64,000 nt of DNA from Pontibacillus chungwhensis (GTDB taxonomy: Bacteria > Bacillota > Bacilli > Bacillales > BH030062). The notes under the pieces were generated by a model. It was not told the DNA's origin. It saw nothing but the letters and a program-made list of their open reading frames with translations, and ran no database searches. The stretch spans positions 496,001-560,000 of the forward strand of contig NZ_CP126446.1 in assembly GCF_030166655.1 (NCBI RefSeq), given 5' to 3'. Every line of letters begins with the position of its first letter. Position 1 is the first letter of the stretch. The translations under genes and the position numbers were made by a program. Below, one piece after another: positions 32,720 through 41,859 of the stretch.

Positions 32720-33568
32720 ATGTTCAAAAAAGTCCTTTCTTTTTTAATTATCAATCTGGGTGTATTTTGTTTAGCGGTAAATGTTCACTTTTTCCTATCT
32801 CCTAACAACCTGGCAACAGGCGGGGTAAGTGGTCTTTCAATCGTTCTTCACAATATTTATCCAGATATTTCTCTTGGACTTGTTATGTTAATTTTAAACG
32901 TTTTTTGTTTCATATTAGGGTTCATCTTTATCGGATTTAACTTCGGGGCGAAAACGATCTATACAAGCTTTGCAGTATCTTTTATGGTTTGGGCTTTAGA
33001 GGAACTAGCGCCTTTAAGTCAGCCGTTATCTGATGATATTCTAATTCAACTTATTATTGGTCAAATGATTGCAGCCGCTGGTATTGCAATGGTCTTTCAC
33101 CAGGGAGCGTCTACTGGTGGTACGGATATTGTTGCTATGATTATTAATAAATTCTTCTCCTTAGAACTTGGGAAAGCTGTATTACTATCTGATATTGCGA
33201 TTGCCACGTCATCTGTATTCCTATTTGGACCACAAATTGGGCTTTATGCTTTCTTTGGTGTCATTCTGAATGGAATTGTGATCGACTACGCACTACAGCA
33301 ATTCGATAATAATAAAGAGATTGTCATCATTAGTCGTGAGAGTGAACGCGTTCAAGAATTTATAGTAAATGAACTTGGAAAAGGGGCCACGATTCATACA
33401 GCGAAAGGTGCCTTTACACAAGACTCAAAAGAAGTAATTACAACAATTCTGAAGCGTAAGGATTATACGCGTCTCAAAAAATATATTGCAGAAATTGATC
33501 ATACAGCGTTTATTACGGTTCATTCCATGAATGAAATTATTGGAGAGAACTTCAAACGCTTAGCGTAA
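32720..33568 (+). CDS. YitT-family membrane protein
   Basis: 282 residues. About six membrane helices (FFLSPNNLATGGVSGLSIVL in the first loop, VFHQGASTGGTDIVAMII in the middle) followed by a cytoplasmic DUF2179 domain (IISRESERVQEFIVNELGKG, GKGATIHTAKGAF). Family function is unknown. ATG 32720 is 8 nt after AAAGGAAG; the ATG at 32714 is too close. The GntR regulator follows within 70 nt and may be co-transcribed. Confidence 0.85.
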   Translation: MFKKVLSFLIINLGVFCLAVNVHFFLSPNNLATGGVSGLSIVLHNIYPDISLGLVMLILNVFCFILGFIFIGFNFGAKTIYTSFAVSFMVWALEELAPLSQPLSDDILIQLIIGQMIAAAGIAMVFHQGASTGGTDIVAMIINKFFSLELGKAVLLSDIAIATSSVFLFGPQIGLYAFFGVILNGIVIDYALQQFDNNKEIVIISRESERVQEFIVNELGKGATIHTAKGAFTQDSKEVITTILKRKDYTRLKKYIAEIDHTAFITVHSMNEIIGENFKRLA

Positions 33569-33634
33569 GAGAGAAATGGACACGGAATAAACTTGTCACA
33601 AAAGAACTTGTTTATAAAGGATGTATCAGTCACC

Positions 33635-34324
33635 ATGAGTGAGAAAAAATCAATGATCGATCACGTTCATCAATCGCTGAAAGAAGCCATTCTTTACAGA
33701 AGGATTGCTCCTGGAACGCAGCTCGTTGAAAAGACGATTGCTGAGCAACTGAGTGTCTCGAGAACGCCGATTCGCCATGCCATGATTCGCTTGGAGCAAG
33801 AAGGTCTTGTCACCATTGTGCCAAACCGCGGGGCTTTTGTCGTTCAACCTAACGTTGAGGAAATTAAACAAGCCTTTGTTATGAGGAAAGAATTAGAGAG
33901 CACAGCAGCGCGCTTAGCAATCGATTTCGTAACGGATGAAGATCTTAAAGCCATGAAGGATTTAATCTCTGAAGAGAAAGAAACGTATGAGCGTGTAGAC
34001 ATTTTACACTATATTAACGTCAATAAATCTTTTCATATGTATTTGGCGCAAAAAACCAGGAACAGCTTTTTGCAAGAATATATGGAACGAATTCTTGACC
34101 AAATGAACGTGTATCTAGTTTTGTTTGACGGATTCTATGATCGGGATTCTTCTATAGAGGGGAATACTCGTATTATTGAACACGAGCATATTATAGAAGC
34201 GCTCGACAACCGGGACCTTGACCGTCTGTTGTATTTAATTGATCGCCATATGGAATTTAGCTTGGAATCTATGAACTTACAGAAGACAACTTATCGTTCC
34301 TTAGAGAACGTTCTTAAAGACTGA
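33635..34324 (+). CDS. GntR-family transcriptional regulator, FCD (FadR-like) subgroup
   Basis: About 229 residues. N-terminal winged helix (LVEKTIAEQLSVSRTPIRHA; LEQEGLVTIVPNRGAFV) and C-terminal all-helical FCD domain with the metal-ligand pattern (NVNKSFHMYLA, EHEHIIEALDNRD, IDRHMEF). Such proteins sense small carboxylates or sugar acids. The start is uncertain: ATG 33635 has AAAGG about 14 nt upstream, and TTG 33593 in frame would add 14 residues. Lies between the YitT-family gene and two YczE-like genes, any of which it may control. Confidence 0.82.
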   Translation: MSEKKSMIDHVHQSLKEAILYRRIAPGTQLVEKTIAEQLSVSRTPIRHAMIRLEQEGLVTIVPNRGAFVVQPNVEEIKQAFVMRKELESTAARLAIDFVTDEDLKAMKDLISEEKETYERVDILHYINVNKSFHMYLAQKTRNSFLQEYMERILDQMNVYLVLFDGFYDRDSSIEGNTRIIEHEHIIEALDNRDLDRLLYLIDRHMEFSLESMNLQKTTYRSLENVLKD

Positions 34325-34364
34325 TCAGTTGGGTGGTTTATCATCACAACGATCAGTCTTTTTT
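34316..34364 (+). terminator. Terminator after the GntR gene
   Basis: AAGACTGATC / GATCAGTCTT arms with a GTTG/CAAC extension, a loop of about 17 nt and TTTTTT. The left arm overlaps the stop codon. Confidence 0.7.
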
Positions 34365-34440
34365 AGTGTAGGTTTAATATTTAGGTCGAAATTATACTTA
34401 TCTAAAAATTATGAAATATATCGAGGAACATCAATATAAA

Positions 34441-34457
34441 AAAGATAACGTTTACAT
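34441..34457. promoter_or_regulatory. Candidate cre site (CcpA operator) upstream of YczE-like gene 1
   Basis: On the minus strand ATGTAAACGTTATCTTT fits the cre pattern at 16 of 17 positions. It lies 145 nt before the first YczE-like start. Confidence 0.5.
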
Positions 34458-34601
34458 TTCCCTTTATCATAGAAATTTAAACTATTTTTGGCAAAAAATC
34501 TAGTAAATTCATTGACTCTAGAAGTGGTAGATTTTACAATTATCAATGGTTTAAAAATAAAGGTCATCTTAGCCATCGGAACTAAGAAAGGGGACCCTTC
34601 A

Positions 34602-35237
34602 TTGTCATATAGAATTACGGTTTATCTAATTGGGATGTTTGTTAATTTCTTTGGTGTAGCCTTGATTGTTAATGCAGCATTAGGAGCTGGGTTTTGGGCT
34701 TCTTTCTTTATAGGTCTTTCTGATTTATTTGGATTTACGGTCGGAACTTGGACCGGGATCTTTCAATTCTTAATTATCTTTTTAAATGCTTGGCTTGTAA
34801 GACAAGCTCCAGAATATAAAGCGATTATTCCAGTCGTATTAGAGAGTTTAATATTAGATTTCTGGTTAGAAGTCGTTTTCTCTAACTTTAATTTTGCAAC
34901 TGCACCATATGCCGTACAGATCGTCATGTTAATCGCTGGCGTCATCTTTTGTGGACTCGGTGTTGCGATCTATATCCTGCCTGAATTTCCGCGTGGACCA
35001 ATGAATCAATTGTTCCTTGCCATTGGAAAACGTTTTAATGTAAGTCTTGGAACAGGGCAAACGATCGTAGCTGTTATTGTAACGATTAGCGCGTATCTGA
35101 TTGGAGGTCCCGTTGGCATTGGGACGTTAGCGAATATGCTATTCCTTGGCCCTGGTATTCAGTTCTGGTACACGCATGCTTATCCGGTTTATTATAGGTT
35201 ACATCCTCAATATCAAGATGAACTTGAATTAGTATAG
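34602..35237 (+). CDS. YczE/YyaS-type membrane protein, tandem copy 1
   Basis: 211 residues, five to six membrane helices. Start is taken as TTG 34602 (MSYRITVYLIGMFVN), 8 nt after AAAGGGG, because it then matches the start of the neighbour at 35539 (MLYRVTVYLLGMFVN) residue for residue; the longer open frame to 34488 has no site. Family function is unknown; it is sometimes annotated with YitT because of a weak resemblance. It and the next gene are clear tandem duplicates (shared FGVALI, FWLE, LGVAIYI, EFPR and IGGPVG). Confidence 0.8.
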   Translation: MSYRITVYLIGMFVNFFGVALIVNAALGAGFWASFFIGLSDLFGFTVGTWTGIFQFLIIFLNAWLVRQAPEYKAIIPVVLESLILDFWLEVVFSNFNFATAPYAVQIVMLIAGVIFCGLGVAIYILPEFPRGPMNQLFLAIGKRFNVSLGTGQTIVAVIVTISAYLIGGPVGIGTLANMLFLGPGIQFWYTHAYPVYYRLHPQYQDELELV

Positions 35238-35241
35238 ATGA

Positions 35242-35305
35242 AAAAGAACCTGAGAGCTTCCTTCTCTATGGTAGAGAAGGAAGCACCCTCAGGTTCTTTT
35301 TTATT
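35242..35305 (+). terminator. Long terminator between the two YczE-like genes
   Basis: AAAGAACCTGAG / CTCAGGTTCTTT outer stem plus GCTTCCTTCTC / GAGAAGGAAGC inner stem, then T-run. Confidence 0.9.
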
Positions 35306-35538
35306 TTGAAGTTGTTCCTTTTCGTATATAGATAACGGAAACGAAGTGGGAGTTTAAGAGTTCCTGAGGAAAGGTTGATGTCTCTTTCATGGTAAGTGTT
35401 AGTTTGTTAAAAATCGTTAATAAATAACTGATGCACACGTATTGACCAGTGGTTTTAGCGGGTGTAGAATGTTTTCAGGATTTTTGATTGGCCCTAGAGC
35501 TTAGTAAAAGATTACATCAAAGAAAGGGGGAAATCGTC

Positions 35539-36177
35539 ATGTTATACAGAGTAACGGTTTACCTTCTTGGAATGTTTGTCAATTTCTTTGGTGTAGCATT
35601 AATTATTAATGCCACACTTGGCGCAGGTTTCTGGACTTCTTTTTTCATTGGGATGTCTGACCTGTTCGGTTTTACGGTAGGTACGTGGTATGCTATCTTT
35701 CAATTTCTTATTATCTTTTTAAATGGATGGCTAGTTAAACAAGCACCTGAATTTCGGGCAGTGATTCCCGTTTTACTAGAAGGATTCATTCTAGACTTCT
35801 GGCTTGAGATCGTATTTGGACATTTAGATTTCGCAGCAGCTCCGTTTCTGTTGCAAGTGATCATGCTCATATCAGGCGTTCTGATTACAGGGCTTGGTGT
35901 GGCGATCTACATTGTGCCCGAATTCCCGCGTGCACCAGTGGATCAGCTCTTCTTAACTGTAAGTCATCGTTTTAACCTAAGCTTACGTATGGGGCAAACG
36001 GTCGTAGCTGTTGTAATGGCTACTAGTGCATTTCTAATCGGAGGTCCAGTTGGTCTTGGGACGTTAGCTGGCATCCTCTTCTTAGGCCCAGCTATTCAAT
36101 TCTGGTATATGAGGACCTATCCGATGTATTATCGCTTTCACCCTAGCTATCAAGATGAGGTTGAACTCATTTCATAA
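35539..36177 (+). CDS. YczE/YyaS-type membrane protein, tandem copy 2
   Basis: 212 residues, the duplicate of the preceding gene (about 70 percent identical by eye; not computed). ATG 35539 has AGAAAGGGGG upstream. Differences concentrate in the mid loops (QAPEFRAVIPVLLEGF against QAPEYKAIIPVVLESL). It has its own terminators on each side, so the two copies appear to be separately transcribed, which may indicate different control rather than dosage. Confidence 0.8.
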   Translation: MLYRVTVYLLGMFVNFFGVALIINATLGAGFWTSFFIGMSDLFGFTVGTWYAIFQFLIIFLNGWLVKQAPEFRAVIPVLLEGFILDFWLEIVFGHLDFAAAPFLLQVIMLISGVLITGLGVAIYIVPEFPRAPVDQLFLTVSHRFNLSLRMGQTVVAVVMATSAFLIGGPVGLGTLAGILFLGPAIQFWYMRTYPMYYRFHPSYQDEVELIS

Positions 36178-36180
36178 TAG

Positions 36181-36230
36181 GCACGAGGTTCTTTGCTTCT
36201 ATTAGTAGAAGAAAGACCTCGTGCTTTTTT
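36181..36230 (+). terminator. Terminator after YczE-like copy 2
   Basis: GCACGAGGT / CCTCGTGC with CTTT..CTTCT / AGAAG..AAAG inside; ends in TTTTTT. Confidence 0.9.
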
Positions 36231-36290
36231 ATGTTTAGTAGAGGAGAAGGAAGAGCAGAAGGATCACTCTTCCTTAATTGTTAGAAAATT

Positions 36291-36299
36291 TGGTATAAT
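36291..36299 (+). promoter_or_regulatory. Extended minus-10 promoter for the acyl-CoA synthetase gene
   Basis: TGGTATAAT is a TGnTATAAT extended minus-10 element 35 nt before the start codon; no good minus-35 at standard spacing. Confidence 0.5.
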
Positions 36300-36333
36300 G
36301 AAGGTGATTGATTTGCTGAAAGGGGATGTCAGG

Positions 36334-37917
36334 ATGAAACGTGAGGATCTTATTGCTCCAGAACAGTATAATGTTGTTAGTGAAGTAGAACGATTTGCTA
36401 AAGACCCGAATCATACAGCCCTTCACTGGGAAGATGATTCAGGGAATGCTCGTGAGATTACGTATCGGAAATTGAGTAAACGTGCAAGTAAAATTGGTAA
36501 CGCTTTCTTGGAGCAGGGCCTTAAGAAAGGAGATAAAGTGCTCGTTATGGTGCCTCGGCTCATTGAAGCGTATGAAGTTTATCTTGGTGCTTTAAAAGCT
36601 GGACTAGTGGTTATACCAAGTTCAGAAATGCTTCGGGCAAAAGATCTGCAGTATCGAATTAGACATGGCGAGGCAAAGGCCGTTGTTAGCTATTATCCTT
36701 ATGTCGATCAATTTGCTGATGTAGATGTTATTGATCAAGTTACTAAATTTGTTGTCGGTCATGAAGCTGAAGGATGGCTTTATTTAGATTACTTAATGGA
36801 CCAAGAGAATGATGAGCTTGAGTTAGCCCCTACTGCTAGGGATGATATGGCTTTTCTTTCTTATACATCAGGAACAACGGGTAACCCTAAAGGAGTTGTC
36901 CATACTCATGGATGGGGGTACGCTCACCTTCGCACAGCTGCTTATAAGTGGCTGGCCATTGAGGAAGGTGATAAGGTTTGGGCAACAGCGGGACCTGGTT
37001 GGCAGAAGTGGATATGGAGTCCGTTTTTATCTGTACTAGGGACTGGTGCAACCGGGTTTGTATACCAAGGAAAGTTCGATCCAAAGCGCTACCTGACCCT
37101 ATTGGACAACCACAACATTAATGTATTGTGTTGTACGCCAACAGAATATCGATTGATGGCCAAACAAGATGGATTAGACCAGTATGATCTTTCGCATTTA
37201 CATAGTGCAGTATCTGCTGGTGAGCCTTTAAACCGCGAAGTTATCGACATCTTCCAAAATCATTTTGGGGTTACGGTACGAGATGGCTATGGGCAGACGG
37301 AGAACACACTCTTAGTCGGTATCCTTAAAGGAATGGAAGTCAAACCTGGGTCTATGGGGAAACCGACCCCTGGTAATGAGGTAGCGATCATTGATGAAGA
37401 AGGGAATCCTCTAGGTGCTGGGGAGATAGGTGATATTGCTGTTCATTTGAATACACCTGCTTTATTTAAAGAATATTATAAAGATCCTGAGCGTACGAAG
37501 ATGTCCTATCGAGGAGATTATTATCTTACGGGAGATCAGGCTAGCATGGATGAGGATGGCTATTTCTGGTTTGAGGGCCGTAGTGATGATATTATTATCA
37601 GTTCTGGTTACACAATCGGACCATTTGAGGTTGAGGACGCTCTTGTGAAGCACCCATCGGTTCAGGAATGTGCGGTTGTGGCGAGTCCTGATGAAATCAG
37701 AGGGAATATTGTGAAAGCATTCGTGGTGCTGAAACCAAATATAGAGGTTAATCATGAAGAACTGACTCAAGAGCTTCAGCAACATGTTAAAGATCATACA
37801 GCCCCATACAAGTATCCGAGGAAAATTGAGTATCTTGATGAGTTACCAAAGACCACATCGGGTAAAATTCGTCGAGTTGAACTTCGGAATCAAGAGAAGC
37901 AGTCTGAACGCGCCTAG
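36334..37917 (+). CDS. Acyl-CoA synthetase, AMP-forming (MbcS/YtcI-like)
   Basis: 527 residues. All core motifs of the ANL superfamily are present: SYTSGTTGNPKGVVHTHG (about residues 171-188), YGQTEN (about 319), YLTGDQA with the Asp of motif A8, and C-terminal KTTSGKIRR with the catalytic Lys. It converts a short or branched acid to its CoA ester through an acyl-adenylate; methylbutyrate/acetate-type substrates are likely from resemblance to MbcS. ATG 36334 is 9 nt after AAAGGGG; the longer frame to 36193 starts in the previous terminator. Confidence 0.85.
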   Translation: MKREDLIAPEQYNVVSEVERFAKDPNHTALHWEDDSGNAREITYRKLSKRASKIGNAFLEQGLKKGDKVLVMVPRLIEAYEVYLGALKAGLVVIPSSEMLRAKDLQYRIRHGEAKAVVSYYPYVDQFADVDVIDQVTKFVVGHEAEGWLYLDYLMDQENDELELAPTARDDMAFLSYTSGTTGNPKGVVHTHGWGYAHLRTAAYKWLAIEEGDKVWATAGPGWQKWIWSPFLSVLGTGATGFVYQGKFDPKRYLTLLDNHNINVLCCTPTEYRLMAKQDGLDQYDLSHLHSAVSAGEPLNREVIDIFQNHFGVTVRDGYGQTENTLLVGILKGMEVKPGSMGKPTPGNEVAIIDEEGNPLGAGEIGDIAVHLNTPALFKEYYKDPERTKMSYRGDYYLTGDQASMDEDGYFWFEGRSDDIIISSGYTIGPFEVEDALVKHPSVQECAVVASPDEIRGNIVKAFVVLKPNIEVNHEELTQELQQHVKDHTAPYKYPRKIEYLDELPKTTSGKIRRVELRNQEKQSERA

Positions 37918-37934
37918 TATCAGAAGACAAAACG

Positions 37935-37970
37935 AAAGACTGGTCATCAAGTGTGATGACCAGTCTTTTA
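37935..37970. terminator. Bidirectional terminator between acyl-CoA synthetase and GNAT genes
   Basis: AAAGACTGGTCATCA / TGATGACCAGTCTTT perfect stem with 4-nt loop, overlapping the stop of the convergent gene. Confidence 0.9.
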
Positions 37971-38519
37971 TGATTGCATGAGTTTATACTCTTCTTTTAA
38001 CAAACTGTATACCACATGGTCAACGTAGCGGTCATTGACCCATTCACATTGCCGGATCGTTCCTTCTTTCGTAAAGCCGAGGCGTTCAGGTATGGCCTGG
38101 CTCTTTTTGTTACGCTTGGCACACCGAATTTCTACACGATTGAACCCGCGTGTTTCAAATAAATAGTGCAAATAAGTGGTGGCGGCTTTCGTGACGATCC
38201 CTTTCCCTTGGAAGTTTTCGCCTAACCAGTAACCGATGCTTGTCTTCTTATTCTGATGGTCCAGTTCATGGACGCCAATAACGCCGGCTAACTCTCCTTT
38301 ATAATAAATCCCTGTTTCAAACCCTTTATTATCCGCAAATTTCTGCATCGTACTTTCTATAAAACGTTTTGTATCTTCAGGCTTCTCTGTAACATCGACC
38401 CAGGGCAGCCATTTACGCAAATGTCTGCGATTGGAATTAACTAAACGAAATAAACGGTCTATATCAGTGACGTCTAGTAATTTTAAATGTAGCTCTTTAT
38501 TTATTTGATAGATAAACAT
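37968..38519 (-). CDS. GNAT-family acetyltransferase, RimJ/RimL type
   Basis: 183 residues. The acetyl-CoA site NFQGKGIVTKAATTYLHYLF (Q/RxxGxG, about residues 104-123) and the following VEIRCAKRNKKSQAIPERLG are typical of ribosomal-protein-serine/alanine acetyltransferases such as YdaF. Likely acetylates an amino group of a protein N-terminus or small molecule. ATG 38519 follows AGAGGAGGATC; the frame to 38585 is an unused extension. Confidence 0.85.
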   Translation of the reverse strand: MFIYQINKELHLKLLDVTDIDRLFRLVNSNRRHLRKWLPWVDVTEKPEDTKRFIESTMQKFADNKGFETGIYYKGELAGVIGVHELDHQNKKTSIGYWLGENFQGKGIVTKAATTYLHYLFETRGFNRVEIRCAKRNKKSQAIPERLGFTKEGTIRQCEWVNDRYVDHVVYSLLKEEYKLMQS

Positions 38520-38653
38520 CGTCTGATCCTCCTCTTGTTGAAGGTTACCAAATATTCTACCAAAAGTTTCGCCAAAACGATACAAGAGGGGGAAGCGTTA
38601 GAATGTTTCATCCATTCTGGCGAGTGGAATAGATTAACAATCGATTAAAGGGG

Positions 38654-39991
38654 ATGGGAGGGAAAATCATCGATACCGAGGTTTTAGTGAATGGTGGAGG
38701 TGTTGGGGGACTAGCACTTGCCGTCAAATTAGCTAGCCGGGGTGTTCAGGTTACAGTTGTGGAACAGCTAAAGGCCGAATCCCCTCAATATAAGGGGGAG
38801 TTGTTGCAGCCTAAAACATTAGCGATCCTGGAGGACTTGGAGATAATTGACCGCGTATTAGCGAATGGCCACTCCTTCTCTTCCTTAGAATTTATTGAGT
38901 TAGAGAGGCAAATCTCTGAACCTCCCAGGAAAGTCGGAGAATCGTGTATGGATTATGAATCCTTAGCGACTCCGTATAATTACGCTCTAATGATTCCTCA
39001 TGAGACCTTAAAAGCCATATTGCTTGATAAATTAAAGCAATATGAGGGGAGCTTCCGGTACATCCAGCCCGCCCGTTTTACCGGATTTAAAGATGGTAAA
39101 GCGCTCATACGCCACACCAAAGATCAATCTATTGAACCCATACATGCGAGATTTTACATAGGAGCAGAAGGACGCAATTCTCCGACACGGAATGCGATGG
39201 GACTTAAAGCGAATAATCGAACGTACAATCATCATTTCCTTACGGTGACGATTCCGAGACCCGCTGATTTCACAACAGGTAAGATTGTTACAACCAATCA
39301 CCGATTCCTGGGGTTGTTTCCGCTACCTGACAACAAGATTAGAACCGTTTTCCTTATTAAAGCAGGGACTTACAAGAGTATGAAGGAAGAAGGGATTGAG
39401 TACTTTCACCGGGCTTACGAGGAATTGTGTCCGGAGCTTGGTGAACATGTTGCTTCCCTTGAAAGTTGGAAGGACATTCAATTAATGATCCCTACGATGT
39501 ATCATGTGAATCGATATGTAGTTGAAAACTTAGCTTTAATTGGGGATGCGGCCCACGCTGTACATCCTATGGCTGGGGAGGGGATGAACCTGGCCATTCA
39601 AGATGCAGATGTGCTTGGAGAACTCATTGCATGGATGAAACGGAAGGGTCATTTCGATAATCGTCTATTAAAATGGTATGAAGAAGTTCGGATGCCAAGA
39701 GCCAAATTCTTATTAGGATTAAGTCACTTGTCGGCGTTAGCTTATTCTTTTCCTTACCCGTGGTGGAGGAGAATTCGAATTAAAAGTATTGAACAAATGG
39801 AACAAGATCCAGCCCTCCATGTTAAGCAAATGCTAAACATCTCAGGGCTTGGTCGATGGGATAATACTGTACTGGATCGGCTCATTCAAATTGGAGCTTT
39901 TCCTAAGAGGAAACACACTGTCTCAAGGTCAAAACAGCTGCAATACTTTTTTGAACGTACTGAAGATTATCCATGGGAGAAAGAGGAGTGA
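38654..39991 (+). CDS. FAD-dependent monooxygenase (PHBH fold)
   Basis: 445 residues. Dinucleotide site NGGGVGGLALAVKLASRG (residues 13-30) with VVEQ at the end of strand 2, and the second FAD motif LALIGDAAHAVHPMAGEGMN (about residues 295-314). This is the aromatic hydroxylase / epoxidase group that uses NAD(P)H and O2. ATG 38654 is the only in-frame start (TAG 24 nt upstream), but its AAAGGGG site is only 0-2 nt away, so translation may be weak. The next gene, a methyltransferase, starts 6 nt after its stop, so together they could hydroxylate and then methylate one substrate. Confidence 0.83.
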   Translation: MGGKIIDTEVLVNGGGVGGLALAVKLASRGVQVTVVEQLKAESPQYKGELLQPKTLAILEDLEIIDRVLANGHSFSSLEFIELERQISEPPRKVGESCMDYESLATPYNYALMIPHETLKAILLDKLKQYEGSFRYIQPARFTGFKDGKALIRHTKDQSIEPIHARFYIGAEGRNSPTRNAMGLKANNRTYNHHFLTVTIPRPADFTTGKIVTTNHRFLGLFPLPDNKIRTVFLIKAGTYKSMKEEGIEYFHRAYEELCPELGEHVASLESWKDIQLMIPTMYHVNRYVVENLALIGDAAHAVHPMAGEGMNLAIQDADVLGELIAWMKRKGHFDNRLLKWYEEVRMPRAKFLLGLSHLSALAYSFPYPWWRRIRIKSIEQMEQDPALHVKQMLNISGLGRWDNTVLDRLIQIGAFPKRKHTVSRSKQLQYFFERTEDYPWEKEE

Positions 39992-39997
39992 AGGGAT

Positions 39998-41056
39998 ATG
40001 AACATTGTCCAAACGGCATTAAAGGCAAGGAACTGGATGAAGCGAAATGAATCTTTTTTACCTACATGGCATGCGTACGTAGGGTATGAGCTTGATTTAT
40101 TTAAAACGTTTCGGAACCCGAAGACAGTAGATGAAGTCGCGCAGGAAACAGGTTACAGTCAAGATCTGCTCCAATGTTGGGTGGATGTAGGCGCGTCGAT
40201 TAAACATCTACGAAAACGCCCAAGAGGAAGGTATCGTACGTCAAAGCACCATTGTGGTGAATTCCTTGAAGAGGATTCAAGGGGAGTAGGTGCCCTGTTG
40301 AAAGAAATGATGGAACTCCATATCCCAACCCTTCTTTCTTATCCGGAGTACATGAGATCGAATGAACGTGCTGTATTTAATCATGAGAAGTTTGGTGATG
40401 TAGTAGCTGAAACATCTACATTATTAGAACATTTCGCTATTCGCCGAATCAAAAAGATGATGAAGGATCAAGAGGTTCAAACCGTCATCGATCTCGGGTG
40501 TGGTCACGGAGGATATTTGCGTAAGTTAGCTAAAGATTTCCCGGAAGTAAGAATGATAGGTGTCGATGTAAACGAACAGGTCGTTGAGTCTGCACAAAAA
40601 GCTTCCGAAGGATATGAGAATATTGAATTTATCGTAGCGGATGCGAGTGACTGGCGTCCTGAAGAAGGTCAGGAAGCTGACTTAATCTTATTACACAATG
40701 TCTTTCACTACTTAGCTCCGGTGGAACGAGAGGAACTATTAAGCAATTTATCGACCTGGCTTTCTGAAGATGGACGCATTTCAGTTATTACACCAGTGAA
40801 TGAAGCAGCGCAAGGACAAGCATTCTCAAGTGCCTTTAACAGCTTCTTTACAGCCCATTCGAATTTATATGCTCTCCCGTCTTCTGAAGATATTGAAGAG
40901 CTTGCCGAAACATCTGGGCTTACCTTATCCGCCTATAATTCGATCATTAAAGAAGGTGGCTGGTACGCGTTTTGGCTTATGCCACAAACGGAACCGAAAT
41001 CAGAAATGCATCCAGACCGGGAAACGGAGACTCTTATTGCATCAGGGAAATACTGA
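39998..41056 (+). CDS. SAM-dependent (O-)methyltransferase, two-domain
   Basis: 352 residues. N-terminal about 120 residues look like the winged-helix dimerisation domain of plant-type/actinobacterial O-methyltransferases (YELDLFKTFRNPKTVDEVAQ), followed by a Rossmann domain with VIDLGCGHGGYLRKLA (about residues 164-179), GVDVNEQVVESAQ and LLHNVFHYLAP. Small-molecule target unknown. GAGTGAAGGGAT precedes ATG 39998. Forms an operon with the FAD monooxygenase; no polyketide synthase or other biosynthetic gene lies next to them. Confidence 0.8.
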   Translation: MNIVQTALKARNWMKRNESFLPTWHAYVGYELDLFKTFRNPKTVDEVAQETGYSQDLLQCWVDVGASIKHLRKRPRGRYRTSKHHCGEFLEEDSRGVGALLKEMMELHIPTLLSYPEYMRSNERAVFNHEKFGDVVAETSTLLEHFAIRRIKKMMKDQEVQTVIDLGCGHGGYLRKLAKDFPEVRMIGVDVNEQVVESAQKASEGYENIEFIVADASDWRPEEGQEADLILLHNVFHYLAPVEREELLSNLSTWLSEDGRISVITPVNEAAQGQAFSSAFNSFFTAHSNLYALPSSEDIEELAETSGLTLSAYNSIIKEGGWYAFWLMPQTEPKSEMHPDRETETLIASGKY

Positions 41057-41082
41057 TCTACATATGTAGATCAGTATTTTTA
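41048..41082 (+). terminator. Terminator of the monooxygenase-methyltransferase operon
   Basis: Fully palindromic AAATACTGATCTACAT and its complement, followed by T residues; the left arm overlaps the stop codon. Confidence 0.85.
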
Positions 41083-41158
41083 TGGGAACGTATGAAGAGG
41101 GGCTGAGTTAGGGAAGGGGCTTGAGAAGAGAAACTATTTCTTTGGCAAGATATAAATA

Positions 41159-41196
41159 AGAAGAGGCTGTCCTGGCGTTGGGGCAGCCTCTTCTTA
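41159..41196 (-). terminator. Terminator for the cupin gene
   Basis: AAGAAGAGGCTG / CAGCCTCTTCTT stem; lies 18 nt beyond the minus-strand stop codon. Confidence 0.75.
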
Positions 41197-41213
41197 TATG
41201 TATCGTGCTAGGA

Positions 41214-41720
41214 TTACTCGCTCCAGAATGGTAAGAACACAAGGTCGTCTCCGAACACGGGATCTGTGGAAGGGAGGGGGACCTCTTTAATATTGTGTAA
41301 CACTTCAGGTCTTTCTTTCGAATCTCCAGTTCGCATATCTTTAAACTGGCCGTCTGGATAGGCTCCTACGACAAGGAAATCCTTTGAACCGTGCAATTGC
41401 TTGTGGCCAACGCCTGCTGGGATAATTAGTACATCACCTGGGGTTACTTCTAATTTTCGACCACATTGCCCTCCAAATTGGATTGTAGCTTCGCCGCTTA
41501 ACACTCCGAGAACTTCATGAGCCGTACTGTGATAATGATGATGGGTGAAGACCGAACCAATCCACGTGCTATGCCAACCTTTTTGTAAAAAGATCTCGTC
41601 CATTTGGTCAATATATTCATTGAGCACTCCTGGATACACAAGAAGCGGCAAAGTGTTATTCGGGATTTCTCCATCGTCTTCGAAGTAGTAGGTTTTAACT
41701 TGATCAGAAAATGCATGCAT
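41214..41720 (-). CDS. yjlB: Cupin-fold protein (YjlB-like)
   Basis: 168 residues, a single cupin barrel: motif 1 FTHHHYHSTAHEVLGVLSGE (metal ligands His, His, Glu, about residues 58-77) and motif 2 PGDVLIIPAGVGHKQL (His about 106). The size and order match B. subtilis YjlB, a cupin of unknown substrate. Metal-dependent enzymes or binding proteins share this fold. ATG 41720 follows AGGAGGAAAG. Confidence 0.8.
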   Translation of the reverse strand: MHAFSDQVKTYYFEDDGEIPNNTLPLLVYPGVLNEYIDQMDEIFLQKGWHSTWIGSVFTHHHYHSTAHEVLGVLSGEATIQFGGQCGRKLEVTPGDVLIIPAGVGHKQLHGSKDFLVVGAYPDGQFKDMRTGDSKERPEVLHNIKEVPLPSTDPVFGDDLVFLPFWSE

Positions 41721-41816
41721 AAGACTTTCCTCCTATATCCAATTCCTTACATAGTTACCCTCGCCTAGTTATAATTAAACCATAAAATATGAAGAAAAAG
41801 GAAAATAAAAGCAAAA

Positions 41817-41848
41817 AAAGACTCAAGCATCATTATACCTGAGTCTTT
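41817..41848 (-). terminator. Terminator for the RsbR-type gene
   Basis: AAAGACTCA / TGAGTCTTT arms with a 14-nt loop that may pair partly; 12 nt beyond the stop codon on the minus strand, with an A-run on the plus strand that reads as T on the transcript. Confidence 0.7.
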
Positions 41849-41859
41849 AGGTTCTGTAG

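Noticed and set aside
36193-36333. N-terminal extension of the acyl-CoA synthetase frame
   Set aside because: It begins in a terminator and includes the promoter region.
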